Below are positions 25,523-34,811 of a DNA stretch of 64,000 nucleotides, in pieces. The stretch lies in NCBI GenBank assembly GCA_045809745.1, contig JBJMXE010000047.1:1-64000 (forward strand), given 5' to 3'. A program made the translations under genes and the position numbers. The stretch comes from DATFCK01 sp045809745. Lineage in GTDB: Bacteria > Verrucomicrobiota > Verrucomicrobiia > Chthoniobacterales > UBA10450. Position 1 is the stretch's first letter, and each line of letters starts with the position of its first letter. Below the pieces are notes generated by a model, which worked only from the letters and a program-made list of their open reading frames with translations, was not told where the DNA came from and ran no database searches.

Positions 25523-26452
25523 ATGGACGCTCGCTGGACCAGAAAAGATCTGCTCGGGCTCAGAGAGCTATCGGCCGAAGAAATTATGATCGTGTTGGAG
25601 ACGGCCGACGCCTTCAAGCAGGTTGGCACTCGCGAAGTGAAGAAGGTTCCGGCCTTGCGCGGGAAAACCTTGGTCAATTTTTTCGTCGAGCCAAGTACCC
25701 GCACACGAACATCTTTCGAATTGGCGGCTTTTCGTCTCAGTGCCGACGTCATCAATATGTCGGCCACAACCTCGAGCCTGACCAAGGGTGAAACGCTGAA
25801 GGACACGGCTCGGAACCTGGAGGCGCTTCACACCGATATTCTCGTGCTGCGGCACAGTTCGGCCGGTGCCCCGCAGTTCCTGGCCCAACAAATTCGGGCC
25901 AGCGTCATCAATGCAGGCGATGGAGCGCACGAGCACCCCACCCAGGGGTTGTTGGATGTTTACACCATTCGGGAGAAGCGAAAAAACATTGCCGGCCTCC
26001 ACGTGGTGATTATCGGCGACATTCTGTTCAGTCGAGTAGCGCGATCCAACATTTTCGCCCTAACCAAACTCGGGGCCAGGGTCACATTGGTGGGGCCGGG
26101 AACGCTGGTGCCGCGCGCCTTTGAACAGCTCGGTGTTCAGATTTCGCATCGGATCGACGAAATATTGCCCGATGCCGACGTGGTTAATTTGCTCCGGATA
26201 CAGCATGAACGGCAGCGGAAGGAATATTTTCCCGGCATCGGTGAATACACCAGGTTGTTCGGCCTAACCAAGGCCCGAGCCGCGCTGCTGAAGCCCGACT
26301 GTCTCATTATGCATCCCGGCCCGATCAATCGCGGGGTAGAGATCGACAGCGAAGTCGCGGACGGTTCGCGAAGTGTGATCCTGGATCAGGTCACCAACGG
26401 CCTGGCCGTTCGGATGGCCGTTCTTTACCTGTGTGGAGGTCTGGCCACATGA
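25523..26452 (+). CDS. pyrB: Aspartate carbamoyltransferase, catalytic chain
   Basis: Second step of pyrimidine synthesis, joining carbamoyl phosphate and aspartate. The ATG at 25523 gives 309 residues, normal length for the catalytic chain. Carbamoyl-phosphate site EPSTRTRTSFE, the HPTQGLLDVYTI motif, and HPGPINRGVEIDSEVADG are all present. No regulatory chain gene (pyrI) is next to it, as in bacteria with the PyrB-PyrC-linked type. The gene begins 4 bp after pyrR and ends 25 bp before pyrC, so the three form one unit. Confidence 0.96.
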   Translation: MDARWTRKDLLGLRELSAEEIMIVLETADAFKQVGTREVKKVPALRGKTLVNFFVEPSTRTRTSFELAAFRLSADVINMSATTSSLTKGETLKDTARNLEALHTDILVLRHSSAGAPQFLAQQIRASVINAGDGAHEHPTQGLLDVYTIREKRKNIAGLHVVIIGDILFSRVARSNIFALTKLGARVTLVGPGTLVPRAFEQLGVQISHRIDEILPDADVVNLLRIQHERQRKEYFPGIGEYTRLFGLTKARAALLKPDCLIMHPGPINRGVEIDSEVADGSRSVILDQVTNGLAVRMAVLYLCGGLAT

Positions 26453-26477
26453 TCAATAAGTCCGGCTTGTTCATCGA

Positions 26478-27758
26478 ATGAGTAACGTCCACATCCGCAA
26501 CGGCCGCGTCATCGATCCGGCAAACGATCGGGATGAAATCGCGGACTTATTCATCATCGACGGCCGTATTGCCGAAAAACCGGCCAACGCTTCGAAATCC
26601 GCGGTCGAAGAGATCGACGCCACGAACTTGATTGTCGCTCCCGGGCTAATTGACATTCATGTGCATTTCCGGGAGCCAGGATTCGGCCACAAAGAGACGA
26701 TCGAATCGGGTGCGCAGGCGGCCGCGGCTGGGGGTTTCACGACGGTGGTGTGCATGCCTAACACGTCGCCGGCGGCAGACAATCCAAGCACCATCACCTG
26801 GATCAAAGATCGCGCCGCAGAGGTGGCCTGCGTCCACGTGTTGCCCGCTGGTGCGATCTCCAAGAACATCGCCGGCGAAGAACTCGCGCCGCTCGGATCG
26901 TTTGTTCAGGCCGGGGTAGTCGCGATCACCGATGACGGCCGTTGCATTCAGAATCATGAATTGATGCGACGCGCGGTGGAGTACGCGCACATGATCGGTC
27001 TGCCGGTTATGGATCATTGCCAGGATTACAATCTGGTCGGCAACGGGGTCGTGCATGAAGGTTACTGGAGCACCTTGTTAGGCCTGCCCGGGTGGCCGTC
27101 CGCCGGAGAAGAAGTGATCGTCGCCCGGAATATTGTGCTGGCTGAACTTTGCGATCATCAAATCCATTGTCAGCACATCAGCTCGGCCGGCAGTGTCCGG
27201 CTGTTACGAGAGGCCAGGGCACGCGGGGTGAAGATCAGCGGCGAGGTTTGCCCGCATCACATTGCCCTGACCGATGCTGCCATCGAAGGCTTCGATACGA
27301 ACTGCAAAATGAATCCGCCGCTGCGCGCGAACGCTGACGTCGACGCCATTGTGGATGGGATCGCCGACGGAACATTGTCTATTCTGGCATCCGATCACGC
27401 CCCTCACGCATCGTTTGAGAAGCAGGTCGAATTCGATATGGCGCCTTTTGGAATCGTCGGTCTCGAGACTGAACTTGGGCTGTTTATCGATTTATTGATT
27501 CATAAACGTCGGGCGATCGACCTGTCGCGACTGATCGCGATGTATACGGTTGAACCGGCCCGGCTCCTGAACCTGAAAGCTGGAACCTTGTCGGTAGGTC
27601 GACCTGCCGATGTGACATTGGTCGATCCGAATTTGGAATGGATGGTGAATGCGTCGGAGTTCCGGTCGTTATCCAAGAACACGCCATTCGACGGGTGGAA
27701 ATTGAAGGGTCGCGCCGTGCGCACGATTGTGGGTGGGAAGACTGTCTGGCAGCTGTAG
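26478..27758 (+). CDS. pyrC: Dihydroorotase
   Basis: Third step of pyrimidine synthesis, cyclising carbamoyl-aspartate. The 426-residue protein is a class I dihydroorotase: metal histidines in DIHVHFREPG (about residues 58-67), VMDHCQDYNL for the bridging Asp and a further His, HCQHISSAGS, and ILASDHAPHA with the catalytic Asp. The length and the NPPLR substrate segment fit. It closes the pyrR-pyrB-pyrC unit; downstream lies a repeat-containing gap. Carbamoyl-phosphate synthase and pyrDEF are not in the window. Confidence 0.95.
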   Translation: MSNVHIRNGRVIDPANDRDEIADLFIIDGRIAEKPANASKSAVEEIDATNLIVAPGLIDIHVHFREPGFGHKETIESGAQAAAAGGFTTVVCMPNTSPAADNPSTITWIKDRAAEVACVHVLPAGAISKNIAGEELAPLGSFVQAGVVAITDDGRCIQNHELMRRAVEYAHMIGLPVMDHCQDYNLVGNGVVHEGYWSTLLGLPGWPSAGEEVIVARNIVLAELCDHQIHCQHISSAGSVRLLREARARGVKISGEVCPHHIALTDAAIEGFDTNCKMNPPLRANADVDAIVDGIADGTLSILASDHAPHASFEKQVEFDMAPFGIVGLETELGLFIDLLIHKRRAIDLSRLIAMYTVEPARLLNLKAGTLSVGRPADVTLVDPNLEWMVNASEFRSLSKNTPFDGWKLKGRAVRTIVGGKTVWQL

Positions 27759-27761
27759 CGA

Positions 27762-27895
27762 CGGTCTCTGACCGCTAGCGCCGGCGTTCGATCTCTTCGA
27801 GGTAGCGTCTGCGGCCAAAGCGGTCTTGAACGTAAAAACGGCCATGGCTCGCCGCTTAATGCTGAGTTGAGTCGGCCGTCGCAGACCGCCGCTAC
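27762..27895. repeat. Family-C repeat (GACCGC-type) cluster
   Basis: The gap after pyrC contains GACGGTCTCTGACCGC near 27762 and AGACCGCCGCTAC at 27883-27895. The same AGACCGCCGCTAC occurs at 1544-1556 and 33227-33239, and a GCGGTC/GACCGC palindrome at 55849-55868. Confidence 0.6.
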
Positions 27896-27926
27896 GGAAG
27901 CATCGGGTTACACGCGCGAACAGCGA

Positions 27927-28376
27927 TCAGCCGCTGTAGCCGCCGTGAATGTAACTCTCGAGATGGTCGATCGCCGCGCTTTGACAGGAGATCACCCATT
28001 TGACCAGATCCCCGATGGAAATGATGCCGATCACTTTGTCGCCGTCGAGCACGGGAAGGTGACGAATTCGTTTATCTGTCATCAGCCGCAAACAATCCTG
28101 CACCGCCTCCCGAGGAGACACCACTTTGAGGTCGGTCGACATGATCTCAGCGACTGTGGTCTCGCGGGAACGTTTACCGCGGAGCATGACTTTGCGCGTG
28201 TAATCACGTTCAGACAGCATTCCAACCAATCGCTCGCCATCCATCACCAGCAGTGCACCGATGTTTTTTTCGGCCAGCATGGAAACCGCGTCGAATACAC
28301 TGGCATCAGAAGGAACCGAAAAGATCTCGCGTTCCTTTTGACTGAGGATGGCGCTGATATTGCCGCTAACGTCCAT
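27927..28376 (-). CDS. CBS-domain pair protein
   Basis: A 149-residue cytoplasmic protein made of two CBS motifs, at about residues 11-70 (EREIFSVPSDASVFDAVSMLAEKNIGALLVMDGERLVGMLSERDYTRKV) and 73-130 (VAEIMSTDLKVVSPREAVQDCLRLMTDKRIRHLPVLDGDKVIGIISIGDLVKW). CBS pairs sense adenosine nucleotides and regulate partner proteins. It is separated by 133 bp from the suf genes on the same strand and so may have its own promoter; the partner is unknown. Confidence 0.85.
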   Translation of the reverse strand: MDVSGNISAILSQKEREIFSVPSDASVFDAVSMLAEKNIGALLVMDGERLVGMLSERDYTRKVMLRGKRSRETTVAEIMSTDLKVVSPREAVQDCLRLMTDKRIRHLPVLDGDKVIGIISIGDLVKWVISCQSAAIDHLESYIHGGYSG

Positions 28377-28509
28377 GGTGCGAAATATTGGTCAACAGTG
28401 TCAGCCCATTGTAGATCACCGGTCAGGTTGGGCGCAAGGGCGGCATTTGAGGCCCACCGGAAACGGTGGGTTCGGCTGAGGCCCGTCCCTCGCCCGGGAG
28501 ACGAAGGGA

Positions 28510-29835
28510 TTAGCCGCGCCGCGCGAACTTCTGTTCGATGAGTTCGTGCAAGCGTCCCGCGATCAATTGATCATCGACACGCTGGATAACCTCATTCAGG
28601 AAGCCGCTAACAATCAACCGCTGGGCGACCGGAACGGAAATACCGCGGGCGCGCAGATAGAACAGTTCGTCCGCGTTGATCTGTCCGGACGTCGCCCCAT
28701 GGGTGCAACGCACGTTGTCGGCCAGGATCTCGAGGCCGGGCATTGAATCCGCCTCGGCATCATCACTCAACAGAAGGTTGCGGACCTTCTGATACGCGTC
28801 GGTGAAATGAGCGTGCGGTTCGACTCGGATCAGTCCGCCGAAGATGCTGCGCGAAGCCCCGTCCAACGCGTTCTTATAGAGTAGGTCGCTGGTAGTGTGC
28901 GGCGAAATGTGGTCCTGAAGCGTGCGAGCGTCGAATTCCTGTTCCCGATCCGCGATAGACACCGCCAGCAGATCGCTGCGCGCCCCTTCGCCGACCATCC
29001 GGCTGAGACTTTCGAAGCGCGAATAACGCGCGCCGAGATGCAGATTCAGACTTAACGCCGCGCCATCGTGATCCACCGTGGTGGTGTTGATTTGCAGCGC
29101 CCGCACATTCTCGCCCCAGGTTTGGGCGCAAACGTAGGTAATCTTTGCGCCTGGACCGGCGATCAGATCATTAACGCCGCAGGCGAACCCCGGCGCCCGG
29201 TTATCGAAAGATTGGAAGGATTCAATTACCGTGACCTTGGCGAGCTCGTCCGCGACCAAAAGCAGGTGAGGGAAAACGGCTGCGTTCTCGCCGTGAAGCC
29301 AGTGAAAGATTTCGATCGGCAGATCAATCTCGACCCCTCGAGGGACATACAGAAACGTGCCGGAGGAGACGAAAGCTTTGTGCAACGCGGCGAAGCGGGC
29401 CGAGCCGAGAGTGGCCGGATGCGACATGAAATGCTTCCGGAACAGATCGCTGTATTCGACCATTGCCTGCTCGAGCGGCTGGAAAATGACTCCCCGCTGT
29501 CGCAATTTTTCCGAGAATACCTCGCGCTGAATCAATTCTTCGCCGGCGAAGACGAGACGACCCGCTACCTCGCCTAACGCCTGTGAGCGCTCCAGAATTT
29601 CCGTGCGCGTCTGGGGATCGACGGATTCGGAGCGCTTGAACGGGCTGAGATCAAGCAATTTGACGTTCGAAAAACGCCACGGCTGATCCATTCGGCTCGG
29701 CGCGGGCAGGCGTCCAAATTCGCTCCACGCCTTGCGCTGCTCGTCTGCGAACCACTGCGGAACCGGCCGCGAGAAATCCGGACCGGCGGTGATCGCCCGG
29801 CGGGCGGTAATTTCGTCGTGCGCTAGTAAAGGCAT
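28510..29835 (-). CDS. sufD: SufD-like Fe-S cluster assembly protein
   Basis: Partner of SufB and SufC in the scaffold that builds iron-sulfur clusters. Start ATG 29835 gives 441 residues; a GTG at 29862 would add nine. The SufBD core contains the characteristic beta-helix with HGATSGQINADELFYLRARGI near the C-terminus, including the conserved His used in clusters. It is the last gene of the sufC-sufB-sufD operon, 51 bp after sufB. SufS, SufE, SufU and a regulator are not in the window. Confidence 0.93.
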   Translation of the reverse strand: MPLLAHDEITARRAITAGPDFSRPVPQWFADEQRKAWSEFGRLPAPSRMDQPWRFSNVKLLDLSPFKRSESVDPQTRTEILERSQALGEVAGRLVFAGEELIQREVFSEKLRQRGVIFQPLEQAMVEYSDLFRKHFMSHPATLGSARFAALHKAFVSSGTFLYVPRGVEIDLPIEIFHWLHGENAAVFPHLLLVADELAKVTVIESFQSFDNRAPGFACGVNDLIAGPGAKITYVCAQTWGENVRALQINTTTVDHDGAALSLNLHLGARYSRFESLSRMVGEGARSDLLAVSIADREQEFDARTLQDHISPHTTSDLLYKNALDGASRSIFGGLIRVEPHAHFTDAYQKVRNLLLSDDAEADSMPGLEILADNVRCTHGATSGQINADELFYLRARGISVPVAQRLIVSGFLNEVIQRVDDQLIAGRLHELIEQKFARRG

Positions 29836-29886
29836 ATCACCTGACGGGAACGAGAGCCACAAACCGGTGCTGCAGGGCGTGCCAGA

Positions 29887-31296
29887 CTAACCAACCGAAC
29901 CTTCCATCTCCAGCTCGATCAGTCGTTTTAGCTCCACACTGTATTCCATCGGAAATTGGCGAACCAGATCGTTAACGAAACCGTTGACGCTGAGACTCAT
30001 CGCCTGTGCTTCGGTTAATCCGCGCTGCTGCATATAGAAGATTTGCTCGGCGCTAACCTGACTGACGCTGGCCTCATGCTGAACCGAGTTCCCAATGCCA
30101 CGGACGGTGATCGCGGGATAGGTGTCGGTTCGGCTGGTGGCGTTGATCAGCAGCGCGTCACATTCGGTGTTGTTCTTACAATTCTTGAGATGCTTCGGCA
30201 CCTGGACCAGGCCGCGATAGGTGGCCCGGCCGGTCCCGATGGAAATGGATTTGGAGATGATGTTGGACGTGGTTTCGTCGGCCGCGTGAACCATCTTGGC
30301 GCCGGTATCCTGGTGCTGGCCGTCGTTAGCGAGAGCGATGGAGAGAACTTCGCCGCGCGCCTTCCGGCCCTTCATGATGACACCTGGATATTTCATCGTT
30401 AGGCGCGAACCGATGTTGCAGTCGATCCATTTCACTTCAGCGTCCTCGTGGGCGAGACCCCGCTTGGTGACCAGGTTGAACACGTTGGCCGACCAGTTCT
30501 GCACGGTGATGTATTGAATCTTCGCACCCTTCAAAGCGACCAGTTCCACGACCGCACTATGCAGCGTTGCGGTGTTAAACTTTGGCGCGGTGCAGCCCTC
30601 CATGTAGGTGAGTTCGGAACCTTCATCGCAAATGATCAGGGTCCGTTCAAACTGGCCGAAGTTCTCGGCGTTGATCCGGAAATAGGCCTGGAGGGGATGC
30701 TTCACTTTCACCCCGGGCGGGACGTAGATGAATGATCCGCCGCTGAACACGGCAGAATTCAGCGCGCTGAACTTGTTGTCTCCAATCGGAATGACCTTCC
30801 CGAACCATTTGCGAAAAATTTCGGGATGGTTTTTTAATCCCTCGGTCGATCCGACGAAGATTACACCTTGTTCGCCTACTGCCTTCTTGATGTTTGAGTA
30901 GACCGCCTCGCTATCGAACTGCGCTTCCACGCCGGCCAGAAATTTCCTCTCCTGCTCCGGAATTCCGAGCCGTTCAAATGTCCGCTTCACATCCTCCGGG
31001 ACATCTTCCCAACTTCGTTTGGGTTGAACGCCGCCGCTGAGGTAGTAGCGGATCTTGTCAAAATTGATGGCCTCAAGATCTTTGCTGGCCCAATGGGTCG
31101 GCATCGGCTTCTCCAGAAATGTCTTCAAACCTTTGAGCCGAAATTCCCGAACCCAGTCGGGATCTTCCTTCACGTCAGAAATGTAATGAACCGTCTTATC
31201 GGTTAGACCGATGCCCGCATCGTAGGTATGGGCAACGTCGTAGGAAAAATCGCCTTTGTTACGATCGATATCGACGGCTTTGGTTTCGGTGCTCAT
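29887..31296 (-). CDS. sufB: SufB Fe-S cluster scaffold protein
   Basis: Core scaffold on which iron-sulfur clusters are assembled. The ATG at 31296 (MSTETKAVDIDRN) gives 469 residues and fits the family; the longer frame to 31410 would overlap sufC. Typical segments include DPDWVREFRLKGLKTFLEKPMPTHWA, YYLSGGVQPKRSW, FINAENFGQFERTLI-type and TEASVSQVS, and the C-terminal SFVNDLVRQFPMEYSVELKRLIELEMEGSVG. It lies between sufC (19 bp upstream) and sufD (51 bp downstream). Confidence 0.95.
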   Translation of the reverse strand: MSTETKAVDIDRNKGDFSYDVAHTYDAGIGLTDKTVHYISDVKEDPDWVREFRLKGLKTFLEKPMPTHWASKDLEAINFDKIRYYLSGGVQPKRSWEDVPEDVKRTFERLGIPEQERKFLAGVEAQFDSEAVYSNIKKAVGEQGVIFVGSTEGLKNHPEIFRKWFGKVIPIGDNKFSALNSAVFSGGSFIYVPPGVKVKHPLQAYFRINAENFGQFERTLIICDEGSELTYMEGCTAPKFNTATLHSAVVELVALKGAKIQYITVQNWSANVFNLVTKRGLAHEDAEVKWIDCNIGSRLTMKYPGVIMKGRKARGEVLSIALANDGQHQDTGAKMVHAADETTSNIISKSISIGTGRATYRGLVQVPKHLKNCKNNTECDALLINATSRTDTYPAITVRGIGNSVQHEASVSQVSAEQIFYMQQRGLTEAQAMSLSVNGFVNDLVRQFPMEYSVELKRLIELEMEGSVG

Positions 31297-31315
31297 ATAT
31301 AAGAGTAGGTATCTA

Positions 31316-32080
31316 TCAGCTCGCTGCCATCTCACGCTCTTCTTGTCGCGCCCAATCGTAGCCGCGTTCTTCCAGTTCCAGCGCCAGCTCGCGGCGACCG
31401 CTGCGAACAATTCGTCCCGCCACCATCACATGCACATAATCGGGCACGATGTAATTCAGGAGACGCTGGTAATGCGTGATCAAAAGTATTCCAAGATTCG
31501 GGCCTCGCAACGAATTGACGCCGTGCGCCACCGTCTTTAGGGCATCGATATCGAGACCGCTATCGGTTTCATCGAGAATGGCGTACTTCGGTTCGAGCAT
31601 CGCCATTTGCAGTATTTCATTCCGCTTCTTTTCGCCGCCGGAAAAGCCTTCGTTAACCGAGCGCGACGTGAACGACCGGTCCATGCCGAGTAGCTCCATT
31701 TTTTCGTAGAGCCGCGCGTAGTAATCTGTCGCTTCCAGCTCTTCGCCCTCCGGCATTCGAGCTTGAACGGCGGCACGCAAAAAGTTCGCGATCGTGACAC
31801 CCGGAATCTCGCTCGGATATTGGAACGCCAGGAAAAGGCCACGCCGGGCCCGCTCGTCAGGCTCGAGCTCCAGTAGATTTTCGGCATCCATCAGTACCTT
31901 GCCGCCTGTCACCTCATAATCCGGGTGGCCCGCCAACACCTTTGCCAACGTGCTTTTGCCGGAACCATTCGGACCCATGATTGCGTGCACTTCACCCCGG
32001 GGCACTTTCAGGCTAAGCCCCCGAACGATGCGCTGTCCGGCGATGTTTACATGCAGGTTGTCGATCGAAAGCTCCTTCAT
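31316..32080 (-). CDS. sufC: SufC ATPase
   Basis: ABC-type ATPase of the SufBCD complex. The 254 residues include Walker A MGPNGSGKST, Q-loop FQYPSEIPGV, signature FSGGEKKRNEIL, Walker B YAILDETDSGLDID and switch His in ITHYQRLL. The DYEVTGG and ARRGLFLAFQYP pattern is specific for SufC. It is the promoter-proximal gene of the operon; the 211-bp gap to the divergent gene at 32292 should hold the promoters, but no known regulator site was recognised. Confidence 0.96.
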   Translation of the reverse strand: MKELSIDNLHVNIAGQRIVRGLSLKVPRGEVHAIMGPNGSGKSTLAKVLAGHPDYEVTGGKVLMDAENLLELEPDERARRGLFLAFQYPSEIPGVTIANFLRAAVQARMPEGEELEATDYYARLYEKMELLGMDRSFTSRSVNEGFSGGEKKRNEILQMAMLEPKYAILDETDSGLDIDALKTVAHGVNSLRGPNLGILLITHYQRLLNYIVPDYVHVMVAGRIVRSGRRELALELEERGYDWARQEEREMAAS

Positions 32081-32291
32081 AGTTGGAACCCAAAATATAG
32101 GCCGGTTTGACGGTTTGGCGAACCAGGTTTTCGCCGGCCAAAACGCATCAACGCTGAGTAATTGGCCTGGCCGGATTGCAGGAGGCAGTTAGCGCCAATC
32201 TGGCGCAGGTTTACCTGTCGAAGTGACGCCCTATTATGCCGGCATCTTTAATGCTGTCACTCAGGGTTGAGCAGATTTATCTGTCTCTCCA

Positions 32292-33008
32292 ATGGCCACT
32301 TCCGAATCAGATCAGGGAAACAAAAAACCTTCCCCCGAGTTCATCGCCGCTGCAGCCAGCGAGTTGAACAATTTGCTGCAGATTATCGCCGGCAGCAGCA
32401 CCGCCCTCGAACGCGTCGCCAAGACCGATCAGCAGGCAGCGCAGTACCTGGAAATGATACAAGCCAGCGTGGAGCGCGCCGAAACGTTGGGGCACGAAAT
32501 GGCCAAGCAAAGTGGCGGCGCTGCTCAGAAATCGATCCGGTATTCCGAGATCGCCGGCTTTCTCAAAAACAAGAACCAAACGAAGGCGCCGCGACAAACC
32601 GTTCTCGTGGTAGACGACGAAAAGATGGCGCTCACGTTGATCGAACGGATCCTGCGCGAGGCCGATTACGACGTCGTGGTGGCCCAATCCGGTTTTGAAT
32701 GCGTGGATATTTTCCGGCGCCAGCCGCATCGGTTCTCGTTAGTGCTGCTCGATCTCAGTCTGCCGTTCATGGATGGCGAAGAGACTTTCCGCCGGCTTCG
32801 CCAAATGCGAGGCGATATTCCAGTGGTGCTGTGCACCGGGTTCATTTTGCAGGATCGGTTGAGCGGAATGTTGGCCTCGGGTTTGACTGGGTTTCTGCGG
32901 AAGCCGGTGCCGGCGGACGAACTTCTGTCAGTCGTGAAATCGACGTTACAAAACGCGATGTATTCTCGCGGCAACGGTGATCCCGACGGAATGCCCGCAG
33001 CAGGTTAA
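32292..33008 (+). CDS. Receiver protein with degenerate histidine-kinase helix
   Basis: A 238-residue fusion. Residues about 15-90 read as a DHp-type dimerisation helix of hybrid histidine kinases: FIAAAASELNNLLQIIAGSS, where the phosphoacceptor His of the usual HxxNNLL motif is Ser23. Residues 103-218 form a receiver domain with Asp108/Asp109, phosphorylation site Asp154 (LLDLSLPF), Thr182 and Lys204 (RKPV). The ATP-binding domain is missing altogether. The helix may only dimerise the receiver or dock other kinases. The start lies 211 bp from sufC, divergent. No sensor kinase is adjacent. Confidence 0.75.
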   Translation: MATSESDQGNKKPSPEFIAAAASELNNLLQIIAGSSTALERVAKTDQQAAQYLEMIQASVERAETLGHEMAKQSGGAAQKSIRYSEIAGFLKNKNQTKAPRQTVLVVDDEKMALTLIERILREADYDVVVAQSGFECVDIFRRQPHRFSLVLLDLSLPFMDGEETFRRLRQMRGDIPVVLCTGFILQDRLSGMLASGLTGFLRKPVPADELLSVVKSTLQNAMYSRGNGDPDGMPAAG

Positions 33009-33039
33009 CTGCGCCCGCTCTGCAGGCGAGGTGCATTCC

Positions 33040-33113
33040 TGGCTACCCCGCATGGACTCGAACCATGAATAACGCCTCCAAAGGGCGCTGTGTTACCATT
33101 ACACCACGGGGTA
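33040..33113 (-). tRNA. tRNA-Gln (UUG)
   Basis: A full cloverleaf was folded by eye: acceptor stem TACCCCG paired with CGGGGTA, D arm GTG...CAC, anticodon loop CTTTGGA giving anticodon UUG with U33 before it, and T arm CATGG-TTCGAGT-CCATG. A G discriminator and encoded CCA follow at the 3' end (33040 side). It decodes CAA. Confidence 0.96.
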
Positions 33114-33290
33114 TTTGGCGCGCAGACTTAATCAGCCAATTTGGGGAACAGCGCAATCGTTAGAAGTGAGTCGCGCCACCGACCGCGTGGGAAGAAGGGA
33201 CGAAGACGGAATAATGCCAGGGTCAGAGACCGCCGCTACATCTTGCAGTCATTTGCGCGTACGTGCTGCGCGCAACCGCGATGTTTGCGT

Positions 33291-34811
33291 CTACCGCTCG
33301 CTTGGTTGAGCCGGGCCGCCGGCTTTCAGCACCGCAAAGGTCTTGCTGCCCTTGCGATCCAGATAAAGGAGAACGCCGCGTTTCGGATCAGCTTTGGTCA
33401 ACGCGTCCCGGAAGGACTTCACATCTGTGATCGGCTTACCATCCACTTCAGTAATGACGTCCTCGCGTTCGATACCCTGCTGCGCGGCCATGCTGTTGTC
33501 GGCAACATCGGTAACGATCACGCCTTTATCGACGCCGAGCTTCATTCGATCGGCCATTTCCTTGCTCAGCTCCTGGACTTGGAGACCAAACTTACCGGTC
33601 TCCTCCTCAGGCGCTTGTGGTGGCGGCGTCGATTGATTCGATGCCCGCGAGATCTCGTTAGGCAATTCGCCGGTGGTGATCGGAACTTTGATGCTCTGAC
33701 CTTTTCGCCAGACGGTCAGATCCACGTTCTGGCCGATTTTTTTTCGGAGGATCTGGTGCTGCAGCTCGGTGTCGGTGGCGACGGACGCGCCGTCTACCTG
33801 AGTGATTAAATCGAACGGGCGCAGATCACTTTTGTAAGCCGGGGCATTCGCTTCGATTGTCTTCACCACGACGCCCTTTTCGACTCCTTTGAACATGTCA
33901 CGGATCGAAGGATCATCGCCCAGCGTTTCGATTCGAATGCCCAGCCACGGACGCATGATTTTGTGACCGGCGATCAGCTCCGTTCCGATCTCTCGCACCA
34001 TGTTGCTGGGAATCGCAAAACCGAGTCCGCGATTCAGCCCGTTAATGAGCGTGTTCATCCCTATCACCTTGCCGTCGATGTCGCACAGCGGTCCGCCGCT
34101 GTTTCCGGGATTGATGGAGGCGTCGGTCTGCAGGAAGTCAGAAATCGTTCCGCCGCCGAGAAGCTTGCTCCGCCCTTTTCCGCTTACCACGCCGTAGGTA
34201 AACGTGTAATCGAGCTTGAATGGCGCTCCGATGGCGAAGGCGAATTGTCCCACCTTAACGGCGTCGCTATCGGCCAACTCCACCACGGGCAGATCCTTGG
34301 CCTCGATTTTTATCACAGCCACGTCGGTTTTCTCGTCAGTGCCGACGACCCGTGCGGAGAACTCCCGGCCGTCCTTTAGCTTCACACTGATCTTGTCAGC
34401 CCCTTCGACGACGTGGAAATTGGTGAAGATAAACCCGTCGGCTTTGGCGATAAATCCTGAACCTTCACTTCGTACCGGCTGAAAACCGCGTTGATTCCGG
34501 CGCGGATTATTGTCATCCGGTTGACCCTGAAAAAACAGATCGTCGAACGCGGAGTTTTCGGTGTTATCGGCCTTTTTCGAAACCTCGATGATTACCACGG
34601 TCGGCGCGACCGTCTCGAACACGCGGGCGAAAGCGTTATTAAGAGCGTGCACCTGATCTTTGCCGGCATCGGCGGCGGAGGCCGAGACTGTAGCTGTTGA
34701 TTCCGGTGGTGCCGCTTGCAATGGAAGTGCTGCCGAAGCGGTGACAACAGCGAGAATGAAAAACAAACGCATCCTTTCGCATTTGGACAGCGGTATCGGT
34801 GTGATGTTCAT
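33291..34811 (-). CDS. HtrA/DegP-family serine protease
   Basis: Periplasmic protease and chaperone for misfolded envelope proteins. From Met 34811 it is 506 residues; the signal peptide ends in ALPLQAAPP. The trypsin-like triad is His133 (TNFHVVEG), Asp163 (EKTDVAVI) and Ser238 (NPGNSGG). Two PDZ domains follow, at about residues 275-365 (MRPWLGIRIETLG) and 412-500 (FGLQVQELSKEMADRMKLGVDKGVIV). Between protease and PDZ1 no Q-linker anomaly is seen. The start is uncertain: ATG at 34772 is also possible. No sigma-E-like promoter was recognised. Confidence 0.9.
   Translation of the reverse strand: MNITPIPLSKCERMRLFFILAVVTASAALPLQAAPPESTATVSASAADAGKDQVHALNNAFARVFETVAPTVVIIEVSKKADNTENSAFDDLFFQGQPDDNNPRRNQRGFQPVRSEGSGFIAKADGFIFTNFHVVEGADKISVKLKDGREFSARVVGTDEKTDVAVIKIEAKDLPVVELADSDAVKVGQFAFAIGAPFKLDYTFTYGVVSGKGRSKLLGGGTISDFLQTDASINPGNSGGPLCDIDGKVIGMNTLINGLNRGLGFAIPSNMVREIGTELIAGHKIMRPWLGIRIETLGDDPSIRDMFKGVEKGVVVKTIEANAPAYKSDLRPFDLITQVDGASVATDTELQHQILRKKIGQNVDLTVWRKGQSIKVPITTGELPNEISRASNQSTPPPQAPEEETGKFGLQVQELSKEMADRMKLGVDKGVIVTDVADNSMAAQQGIEREDVITEVDGKPITDVKSFRDALTKADPKRGVLLYLDRKGSKTFAVLKAGGPAQPSER

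Noticed and set aside
31297..31410. Longer SufB start adding 38 residues
   Set aside because: The added part overlaps the sufC coding region and has no SufB similarity; the ATG at 31296 fits the family.
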